DNA of 55,450 nucleotides, from positions 1-55,450 of the forward strand of contig MEDW01000005.1 of the NCBI GenBank assembly GCA_001724215.1, in the 5' to 3' direction. This DNA comes from Erythrobacter sp. SCN 62-14. Lineage in GTDB: Bacteria; Pseudomonadota; Alphaproteobacteria; Sphingomonadales; Sphingomonadaceae. The notes beneath the pieces are model-generated. The model was not told where the DNA came from and ran no database searches. It worked only from the letters and a program-made list of their open reading frames with translations. Below, in pieces: positions 1 to 5,909 of this stretch. The position numbers and the translations under genes are program-made. Positions within the stretch are counted from its first letter, which is position 1. Every line of letters starts with the position of its first letter.

Positions 1-924
1 GGGCGCGGCCTTTCCACCCCCAATCCCAATGTCGGCTGCCTGATCGTCCGGCACGATCGGGTCGTGGGGCGGGGCTGGACCCAGAAGGGGGGGCGACCCC
101 ATGCCGAGGCGCAGGCGCTGGCGCAGGCGATGGAGCAAGCCCATGGCGCGACCGCCTATGTGACGCTGGAACCCTGTTTTCATCTGTCCCCGCGCGGGCC
201 GCGCTGCGCCGACCTGCTGGCGCGCGCAGGCGTCGCGCGGGTGGTGATCGCGCTGCGCGATCCTGATCCGCGCACCGATGGGCAGGGTGCGGCCTGGCTG
301 CGCGAACGCGGCGTGACGGTTGAGATGGGGCTGATGGCGGCGCAAGCGGCGCGCGCGATGGCGGGCTTCGTCCTGCGCCAGACGCGGGGGCGGCCGCATG
401 TGACGCTGAAACTGGGCCTGTCGCTCGATGGGCGGATCGCGTTGGCGGATGGGTCCAGCCGCTGGATCACCGGGCCTGACGCGCGCGCCCACGCCCATGT
501 CGAACGCGCCCGGCATGATGCGATCGTGGTCGGCGGCGGCACGTTGCGCGCCGATGCGCCGGGGCTGGACGTGCGGCTGGCGGGGCTGGAGGATCGTTCG
601 CCGCGCCGGGTGCTGCTGAGCCGCAGCGACGCGCCTGTCGGCTGGGAGCGGATCGGCGCGCCCGAAGAGATAGCGGCGCTCGACCGGGTCGATCATCTGC
701 TGGTGGAGGGGGGGGCGGAAACGGCTGCGGCCTTTTTGCGGGCGGGGCTGGTCGACCGGTTGCTGCTGTATCGCGCGCCGATCCTGATCGGTGCGGGGCT
801 GGCAGGAATCGGCGACATTGGCCTTGCGGACTTGGCCCATGCGCATGGCCGCTGGCGGCTGACCGACGAACGGCGGCTGGGCGTTGATCGTCTGGAGGTT
901 TACGAGGCGGTGTCGAGCGCTTAG
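1..924 (+). CDS. ribD: Bifunctional riboflavin deaminase/reductase RibD (5' end cut by window)
   Basis: RibD deaminates the pyrimidine intermediate of riboflavin synthesis and then reduces its ribosyl side chain, in the cytosol. The reading frame is open from base 1, so the start lies outside the window. The deaminase part shows the TPNPNVGC segment, the zinc-binding HAE motif (bases about 100-110) and an EPC...PRC motif, EPCFHLSPRGPRC, close to the usual EPCSHxGRTPPC. The reductase part begins near base 400 (LKLGLSLDGRIA) and includes VVGGGTLRADAP and LLVEGGAETAAAFL, typical of RibD C-terminal domains. It ends with TAG, 80 bases before ribE on the same strand, and is the first visible gene of a ribD-ribE-ribBX-ribH cluster. 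The family assignment is strong; only the first few dozen residues are missing. Confidence 0.95.
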   Translation, partial: GRGLSTPNPNVGCLIVRHDRVVGRGWTQKGGRPHAEAQALAQAMEQAHGATAYVTLEPCFHLSPRGPRCADLLARAGVARVVIALRDPDPRTDGQGAAWLRERGVTVEMGLMAAQAARAMAGFVLRQTRGRPHVTLKLGLSLDGRIALADGSSRWITGPDARAHAHVERARHDAIVVGGGTLRADAPGLDVRLAGLEDRSPRRVLLSRSDAPVGWERIGAPEEIAALDRVDHLLVEGGAETAAAFLRAGLVDRLLLYRAPILIGAGLAGIGDIGLADLAHAHGRWRLTDERRLGVDRLEVYEAVSSA

Positions 925-942
925 AGGAACGACCAACTCATC

Positions 943-986
943 CCGTTCGGGCTGAGCGGGGCTTCGACTTCGCTCGGGGTGAACGG
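943..986. repeat. REP-like imperfect palindrome between ribD and ribE
   Basis: The arms CCGTTCGGGCTGAGCG and CGCTCGGGGTGAACGG are nearly inverted copies around a short centre (GGGCTTCGACTT). The sequence resembles the short CCGTTCG...GAGC...TCGA repeats scattered through sphingomonad intergenic regions (from memory). I found no second full copy in this window. It could fold into a hairpin in the ribD-ribE transcript. Confidence 0.55.
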
Positions 987-1004
987 ACAATTGGATTTCG
1001 ACCT

Positions 1005-1619
1005 ATGTTCACCGGCATCATCACCGACATTGGCACCATCCGCCAGGCGGAACAGCGCGGCGACCTGCGGCTGGTGATCGGCAGCGCCTATGACATGGAG
1101 TCGGTGGCGATCGGCGCGTCGATCGCCTGTTCGGGTGCATGCCTGACCGTGGTGGAAAAGGGCGCGGACTGGTTCGCGGTCGACCTGTCGGCCGAAACGG
1201 TCGCGCGCACCGCGCCGGGCCTGTGGGTCGAGGGCGGTCGGCTCAACCTGGAACGCGCGCTCAAGGTCGGGGACGAACTGGGCGGGCATATCGTCACCGG
1301 GCATGTCGATGGCGTGGGTCATCTGGTGTCGGCCACGTCCGAAGGCGATTCGACCCGGCTGGTCATTGCCGCGCCTTCCACGCTGGCCGCAGCGCTGGCG
1401 GCCAAGGGATCGATCACGCTCGACGGCATTTCGTTGACGGTGAATAATGTCGAGGATCAGGCGGATGGCAGCGTGCATTTCGGCCTGAACATCATTCCGC
1501 ACACCGCCGCTGAAACGACTCTGGACGCGCTGCCGCAGGGGCGTGCGTTCAATCTGGAGATTGACGTGCTGGCCCGTTATCTCGACCGGATGATGAGCCT
1601 TCGCACGCGCACAATGTGA
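1005..1619 (+). CDS. ribE: Riboflavin synthase, alpha chain type
   Basis: Riboflavin synthase dismutates two molecules of 6,7-dimethyl-8-ribityllumazine to riboflavin plus the pyrimidine returned to RibH. The protein has 204 residues, normal for the family. It begins with the signature MFTGIITDIG and carries the two internally repeated lumazine-binding halves: residues about 1-90 (ACSGACLTVVEKG) and 95-195 (GGHIVTGHVDGVG, ITLDGISLTVNNV). It lies between ribD and ribBX on the same strand. Its final bases (ACAATGTGA) form part of the palindromic array upstream of ribBX. Depending on naming convention it is ribC or ribE. Confidence 0.95.
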   Translation: MFTGIITDIGTIRQAEQRGDLRLVIGSAYDMESVAIGASIACSGACLTVVEKGADWFAVDLSAETVARTAPGLWVEGGRLNLERALKVGDELGGHIVTGHVDGVGHLVSATSEGDSTRLVIAAPSTLAAALAAKGSITLDGISLTVNNVEDQADGSVHFGLNIIPHTAAETTLDALPQGRAFNLEIDVLARYLDRMMSLRTRTM

Positions 1620-1652
1620 TTGCCTCTTGAAATAATCACATTGTAATGTGAT
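1611..1652. promoter_or_regulatory. Three-half-site palindromic array upstream of ribBX (putative operator or RNA switch)
   Basis: ACAATGTGATT (1611-1621) is the exact inverse of AATCACATTGT (1634-1644), an 11-base arm on each side of a 12-base spacer. The second arm also forms a separate palindrome with the bases after it: ATCACATT-GT-AATGTGAT (1635-1652, 8-base arms). The middle half-site can therefore pair left or right but not both ways. The array overlaps the ribE stop codon and lies 40 bases before the ribBX start. No T-tract follows, so it is not an intrinsic terminator. It could be a dimer-binding operator array or two mutually exclusive RNA hairpins. Confidence 0.6.
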
Positions 1653-1691
1653 ATGCGGATCATCCCGGCGTTCGGGAAGGAGTCCGCTGCC

Positions 1692-2972
1692 ATGTCCTCT
1701 ACCCTGATTGATACCGTCCGCAGCCTCGTCACCGAGGGTGGCATGTCGCGATCCGGCCTGGCCCGTGCGGCGGGGCTGCACGCCAATTCGCTGCGCAAGC
1801 TGGGCGAGGGGGACTGGAACCCGACCGCCGATACGCTGGGCAAGCTGGAAGCCTATCTGTTGAAGCGCGAGGGCGGGACCGCGCTCGCGTCGCCGGAAGA
1901 AATCATCAATGAAGCGCGCAATGGCCGCATGTTCATCCTGGTCGATGACGAGGATCGGGAAAATGAGGGCGATCTGGTGATCCCGGCGCAGATGGCGACG
2001 CCCGACGCGATCAATTTCATGGCCACCCACGGGCGCGGCCTGATCTGCCTGGCGCTGAGCAAGGCGCGGGTCGATGAACTGGGGCTGAGCCTGATGAGCC
2101 GCAACAATGGCACCCGCCATGAAACCGCCTTCACCGTGTCGATCGAGGCGCGCGAGGGGGTGACGACCGGGATCAGCGCAGCCGACCGCGCGCGCACCAT
2201 TTCCGTCGCGATCGACGGGTCGAAGGGCCGGGGCGATATTGTGACGCCGGGCCATGTCTTTCCGCTGGTGGCCAAGGATGGCGGTGTGCTGGTGCGCACG
2301 GGCCATACCGAAGCGGCGGTGGACGTCGCGCGGCTGGCGGGCCTGAACCCGTCCGGCGTCATTTGCGAGGTGATGAAGGACGATGGCACGATGGCGCGCC
2401 TGGACGACCTGATCCCCTTTGCCGCCAGGCACAAGATGAAGATCGGCACGATCCGTGACCTGATCGCCTATCGCCGCCGCCACGACCATATCGTCGAACG
2501 CCGCGCCGAAACCACGTTCCAGAGCCAGTGGGGCGGCGACTGGAAGGCGATAAGCTTTTACAACAAGGCGACGCGGACCGAGCAACTGGTTTTGCAGAAG
2601 GGCCATGTCGACCCGGACACGCCAACGCTGGTGCGGATGCACCAATTTTCGCCACTGACCGATACGTTCGGCAAGCAAGGTTCGCGCGCTGGCCTGCTGC
2701 AACGGTCGATGGAGATTATCAGCGCGGAAGGGGCGGGCATCATCGTCCTGCTGCATGGCGACGAACCCGACATACTGACCCGCATGCTCCAGCAAAATGC
2801 CGGAATTGCCGTCGGCGATATGGACGAATTGCGCAACTATGGCGCGGGCGCGCAGATATTGGCCGAACTGGGCGTGCATGACATGGTCCTGCTGACCAAC
2901 AGCCATCGCAGCCTGATCGCGCTTGACGGCTATGACCTGGCCGTGGTTGGGCAGCGTCCGATCGAGCTGTAA
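1692..2972 (+). CDS. ribB: 3,4-dihydroxy-2-butanone-4-phosphate synthase with N-terminal helix-turn-helix and degenerate RibA domain (RibBX type)
   Basis: The RibB domain makes the four-carbon riboflavin precursor from ribulose 5-phosphate. The 426-residue protein has three parts. Residues about 17-58 read as an XRE-like helix-turn-helix ([20 protein letters not shown], then [10 protein letters not shown]). Residues about 66-275 are RibB, with [28 protein letters not shown] and [16 protein letters not shown]. Residues about 290-426 resemble GTP cyclohydrolase II but contain no cysteine, so the zinc site needed for RibA activity is absent. That is the RibBX arrangement known in Proteobacteria, and RibA activity must come from elsewhere. 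Start 1692 has AAGGAG at 1678-1683; an upstream in-frame ATG at 1653 sits at the palindrome edge without a good ribosome site. The DNA-binding-like domain suggests self-regulation; that is inference. Confidence 0.9.
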   Translation: MSSTLIDTVRSLVTEGGMSRSGLARAAGLHANSLRKLGEGDWNPTADTLGKLEAYLLKREGGTALASPEEIINEARNGRMFILVDDEDRENEGDLVIPAQMATPDAINFMATHGRGLICLALSKARVDELGLSLMSRNNGTRHETAFTVSIEAREGVTTGISAADRARTISVAIDGSKGRGDIVTPGHVFPLVAKDGGVLVRTGHTEAAVDVARLAGLNPSGVICEVMKDDGTMARLDDLIPFAARHKMKIGTIRDLIAYRRRHDHIVERRAETTFQSQWGGDWKAISFYNKATRTEQLVLQKGHVDPDTPTLVRMHQFSPLTDTFGKQGSRAGLLQRSMEIISAEGAGIIVLLHGDEPDILTRMLQQNAGIAVGDMDELRNYGAGAQILAELGVHDMVLLTNSHRSLIALDGYDLAVVGQRPIEL

Positions 2973-2982
2973 AGGATTTATC

Positions 2983-3405
2983 ATGGCCAAGTTCCTGATC
3001 GTCGAAGCCCGCTTCTACGACCATCTCAACGACCTGCTGATCGAAGGCGCGAAGGCTGCGCTGGACGATGCAGGGCATAAATATGAGGTGGTGACGGTGC
3101 CGGGCGCGCTGGAAATCCCCGGCGCGATTGCGTTGGCGGCGGAAAGCGGCCGCTATGACGGCTTCATCGCCATCGGCGTCGTGATCCGCGGCGAAACCTA
3201 TCATTTCGAGGTGGTGTCGAACGAAAGCGCGCGCGGCCTGATGGCGCTCAGCATGGATGCGATTGCGATCGGCAACGGCATATTGACGGTCGAGAATGAA
3301 GCGCAGGCGCTGACCCGCGCCAAGCGGACCGAAAAGGACAAGGGCGGCGAGGCGGCCAAGGCGGCCATCGCCATGCTGGCCCTGCGCGAGCGCTTCGGGG
3401 CCTAG
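2983..3405 (+). CDS. ribH: 6,7-dimethyl-8-ribityllumazine synthase
   Basis: RibH condenses the RibB product with the ribityl pyrimidine to give lumazine, the substrate of RibE. The protein has 140 residues. Visible motifs are [10 protein letters not shown], the stretch [18 protein letters not shown] containing the catalytic histidine, and [13 protein letters not shown] (the usual GVLT.....QA). Start 2983 follows an AAAGGA ribosome site, 10 bases after the ribBX stop, which points to co-transcription and translational coupling. The 160-residue version starting upstream would overlap ribBX and lacks a ribosome site. It is the last gene of the cluster, followed by a strong hairpin. Confidence 0.96.
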   Translation: MAKFLIVEARFYDHLNDLLIEGAKAALDDAGHKYEVVTVPGALEIPGAIALAAESGRYDGFIAIGVVIRGETYHFEVVSNESARGLMALSMDAIAIGNGILTVENEAQALTRAKRTEKDKGGEAAKAAIAMLALRERFGA

Positions 3406-3410
3406 GCTGT

Positions 3411-3437
3411 TTGCGCCCCCGCACGCGGGGGGCGCAA
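3411..3437 (+). terminator. GC-rich hairpin after ribH
   Basis: TTGCGCCCCC (3411-3420) pairs exactly with GGGGGCGCAA (3428-3437) across a 7-base loop, starting 6 bases after the ribH stop. No T-run follows on the plus strand, so it is either a weak intrinsic terminator or an mRNA 3'-end stabiliser. Confidence 0.55.
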
Positions 3438-3479
3438 TGACAGAGCGGATGGACCATGGCCCCGGACGGCCGGGAAATA

Positions 3480-3505
3480 CCCGTCGTCCCCCATGGGGCG
3501 ACGGG
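3480..3505. terminator. Palindromic hairpin between convergent ribH and the OYE gene
   Basis: CCCGTCG (3480-3486) pairs with CGACGGG (3499-3505), and CCCC-AT-GGGG lies inside, giving a near-perfect palindrome. It is 11 bases from the stop of the minus-strand reductase gene, as expected for a terminator serving the convergent pair. Confidence 0.6.
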
Positions 3506-3515
3506 TTCATTTCGA

Positions 3516-4610
3516 TCAGGCGGTGGCCGGTTGCTGCTCCAGCGCGGGATAGTTGGTATAGCCATCCTCGCCCGGACCATACCAGGTTTCCATCCCCTTG
3601 ATCGGGTTCAGCGGCGCGTCGCTTTCCAGTCGCTCCACCAAATCGGGGTTGGCCATGAACGGGCGACCGAAGCTGATCGCGTCGGCAAGGCCGCTGTCCA
3701 GATCCGCTTGCGCCCGTGTCTTGTCATAATCGCTGTTCAGGATCAGCGGCCCCTTGAAATGCTGACGGATCAGCGGTGACTGGCGCGGCACGTCGGTTGC
3801 GCCGAACGTGCCTTTCTCCCCCGGTTCGCGCAGTTCGAGCGACGCGATGCCGATCGCGTTCAGGACTTCGGCGGCATGGGCGAAAAGCGGGCCGGGATTG
3901 CTGTCATTGACGCCCTGGCTGTCGCCATTGGGTGACAGGCGTACCGACACCTTGTCCGCGCCGATCGCGTCGACCACCGCCTGTGTGACTTCCGCCAGCA
4001 AGCGCACGCGGTTTTCGATGCTGCCGCCATATTGATCGGTGCGGAAATTGGCATTGTCGCGCAGGAACTGGTCGATCAGATAGCCGTTGGCGGCGTGGAT
4101 CTGCACACCGTCGAAACCGGCGCGGATCGCGTTGCGCGCGGCGGTGACATAGGTGTCGATCAGGCCGGGAATTTCCTCAAGCGTCAATGGACGGGCCGTT
4201 TCGAACGGCGCTTTGCCCTCGTAAGTATGGGCCTCTCCCGCCGTAGCGGTGGCGCTGGACGACACCGGCTGTTCGCCCGTGACGCTGCTATGGACCTGCC
4301 GCCCCATATGCCACAGCTGGACGATGATCCGCCCGCCCGCGTCATGCACCGCCTGCGTCACCGGCTGCCAGGCCGCGACCTGTTCGTCCGACCAGATGCC
4401 CGGTGCATAGGGCCAGCCCAGACCCTGGCGGGAAATGCCCGTCGCTTCGCTGATGATCAGCCCAGCGCCCGCGCGCTGGCGATAATAGTCAACCATGATA
4501 GGGGTCGGCACATGATCGCGAGTCGCGCGGCCACGGGTCAGCGGCGCCATGACGACGCGGTTGGGTGCGCCAATGGCGCCGATCTGGACGGACTCGAACA
4601 GCTTGGACAT
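3516..4610 (-). CDS. Old-yellow-enzyme family NADH:flavin oxidoreductase (NemA/N-ethylmaleimide reductase-like)
   Basis: A 364-residue FMN-dependent ene-reductase. Members reduce activated C=C bonds, quinones, nitro compounds and other electrophiles in the cytosol. The TIM-barrel starts with LFESVQIGAIGAPNRVVMAPLTRGRA; the substrate-binding GFDGVQIHAANGYLIDQFL pair (H-x-x-N) and the YGGSIENR signature are both present, as is ISFGRPFMANPDL near the end. The start at 4610 (MSKLFES) fits the family; the alternative further upstream would run into the palindrome at 4630-4644. The gene is divergent from the truncated EamA transporter and probably shares that operator. The physiological substrate cannot be read from sequence. 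Confidence 0.9.
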   Translation of the reverse strand: MSKLFESVQIGAIGAPNRVVMAPLTRGRATRDHVPTPIMVDYYRQRAGAGLIISEATGISRQGLGWPYAPGIWSDEQVAAWQPVTQAVHDAGGRIIVQLWHMGRQVHSSVTGEQPVSSSATATAGEAHTYEGKAPFETARPLTLEEIPGLIDTYVTAARNAIRAGFDGVQIHAANGYLIDQFLRDNANFRTDQYGGSIENRVRLLAEVTQAVVDAIGADKVSVRLSPNGDSQGVNDSNPGPLFAHAAEVLNAIGIASLELREPGEKGTFGATDVPRQSPLIRQHFKGPLILNSDYDKTRAQADLDSGLADAISFGRPFMANPDLVERLESDAPLNPIKGMETWYGPGEDGYTNYPALEQQPATA

Positions 4611-4629
4611 GAAAATTCCCTTTATAAAA

Positions 4630-4644
4630 GTTGCAAATTGCAAC
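4630..4644. promoter_or_regulatory. 15-bp perfect palindrome between divergent OYE and EamA genes
   Basis: GTTGCAA-A-TTGCAAC is a perfect palindrome lying 20 bases upstream of the reductase start and 36 bases upstream of the transporter start, next to an AT-rich TTTATAAAAG stretch. The position and symmetry fit an operator of a dimeric repressor controlling both genes. No matching regulator gene lies nearby; it may have been beyond the junction near 5115. Confidence 0.6.
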
Positions 4645-4679
4645 GGGACGTAAAGCTGAAAGCCAGCTAGGGAGCCGCG

Positions 4680-5123
4680 ATGGTCAGTTCAACCCCCAAT
4701 GCCCGTGCAGGCATGCCCAAATTTGCATTTCCAGCACTGATACTGGCCAATCTCATCCTGCCACTCGGCCCGGTGCTGGTGCGGATGGCCGATGTGGGGC
4801 CGGTAGCGGCGGCATTCTGGCGGTTGACGCTGGCCCTGCCATTTCTCCTGATCCTCGCCCTGCCGCGGTTGCGCCGCACGATGCCGACGATTCGCGAATG
4901 GTCGGCGCTGATCTGGTCGGGGCTTTTCTTCGCAGCGGATCTGGCGGCGTGGCATATCGGCATTCTCTACACCAAAGTCACCAATGCCACCATATTCGGC
5001 AATATGAGCGGTCTGATGCTGCCGATATGGGGAATGGTCGTGCTGCGCCAACGGCCCAGGGCCATGCAGGCGATCGCCCTCACCCTGGCGACGGCAGGTG
5101 CGGCGGTGATGATGGGGGGCAGC
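4680..5123 (+). pseudogene. EamA/DMT-family transporter, 3' half missing at the junction
   Basis: The first about 148 codons encode the N-terminal EamA repeat of a drug/metabolite transporter: FPALILANLILPLGPVLVRMADVG, then AAFWRLTLALPF, and further hydrophobic helices to about GAAVMMGGS. Family members usually have about 290-300 residues and ten membrane segments. Here the family sequence stops near base 5123 and the frame continues only through 40 codons that are antisense to a GH68 gene, ending at 5246. A ribosome site (GGGAG) precedes the ATG. The gene is broken either in the organism or by assembly. The intact version would be an inner-membrane exporter, substrate unknown. Confidence 0.75.
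5108..5123. other. Recombination or assembly junction joining two unrelated loci
   Basis: Reading rightwards, the EamA frame makes sense through a serine codon at 5121-5123. Reading leftwards on the minus strand, the GH68 frame makes sense through EWQLLPP at about 5114, possibly to 5108. The overlap of about 10-16 bases (TGATGATGGGGGGCAG) fits both genes, as in a microhomology joint or a short-overlap assembly join. Gene content differs on the two sides: riboflavin synthesis to the left, sucrose uptake to the right. Confidence 0.7.
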
Positions 5124-5812
5124 AATTGCCATTCGCCTGCCCGCTTCACCGCAAGGCCAAAGGCGCCGTTGAAGGCGCTTGAAGAACCACCCAGCGATGC
5201 GGTGAAAGCGAGGTATTCCGCCCCGTCTGCCGGATCACGGAAATAGGCTGGATCGCGAAACGCCTTGATCGTGCCGGGTGCGCCATCATGAGCATCGGCC
5301 AATTGGTAAAAGGGCGAGGGCCTTGCGATCAGCGGAGCAGGCGCGCTCCAATCGGTCGGCCAGCCATCTGGCCCGAGCCGGGCCGAGCTGGCCCACAGGC
5401 TTTGCTGATAGCCGCCTGCGCGCTGCGCTGTGCCAGCAGCGGTGAAAAACAAAGTCACCGCGCCATTATCAAGCAGCGCAGAGCCGGCCCATTCGCGCTC
5501 ATACGGAACGTCCCTATCGGGCAGCACCGGCCCGCAATCGAGCCACTCGCCATCCAAACGCTCAATCCAGTGGATCTTGGCCTCAAAATGCCGCAGCGCC
5601 GGGTCACCGCGGTGAGGCGCAGTCAGCGCCATCCACATCTCCCGGCCTGCAAGGCGCGCAGGGCTCCCGTCCGGCCCTTGCAGGGGCCACATATCCCAAT
5701 AGACGCGGGCCCCATCAAGCCGCGAGCGAGCGGGGACGAGCACCAGAGGAATAGTGGCTGCGCCGGAGGTTTCCTGCGCCGCCAGATGCTGCGGTGTCCA
5801 CAAAGTTGTCAT
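5114..5812 (-). pseudogene. GH68 levansucrase/fructosyltransferase-type enzyme, C-terminal part missing
   Basis: GH68 enzymes cleave sucrose and transfer the fructosyl unit to water or to a growing fructan. About 233 residues remain from the start at 5812. The nucleophile region VYWDMWPLQGPDG (Asp40) matches the family WDxWPLQ motif. EREWAGSA (106-113) and FRDPAYF (Asp187, transition-state stabiliser) follow. The distal region with the catalytic acid/base glutamate (DExER-type motif) is gone, replaced by antisense EamA sequence after LLPP. As written, the product cannot be active. It follows the TonB receptor gene in the same direction, with a hairpin between. No clear signal peptide is seen, so the intact enzyme may have worked inside the cell. 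Confidence 0.85.
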
Positions 5813-5848
5813 GGCGCGCCTATGCCTCAAGCCAGATCAGAACAAAGA

Positions 5849-5891
5849 GGCTGGCCGCCCAAGGGAGAGAGGAAGGGGCGGGCGGCCAGCC
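5849..5891 (-). terminator. Hairpin between the sucrose-type TonB receptor and GH68 genes
   Basis: GGCTGGCCGCCC (5849-5860) pairs perfectly with GGGCGGCCAGCC (5880-5891), a 12-base stem. On the minus strand it is followed by the T-rich CTCTTTGTTCT. It lies just after the receptor stop codon and before the GH68 start, so it probably limits read-through from the receptor gene to the enzyme gene. Confidence 0.7.
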
Positions 5892-5909
5892 GGTTGGGTG
5901 CGCTGCAAC

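Noticed and set aside
925..1004. FMN riboswitch before ribE
   Set aside because: The gap is only 80 bases, holds a REP-like palindrome, and none of the conserved RFN-element segments is visible.
921..2990. A 689-codon open frame on the minus strand across ribE-ribBX
   Set aside because: It is antisense to well-recognised genes, has low-complexity Gln/Arg/His-rich sequence and no family features; a GC-rich shadow frame.
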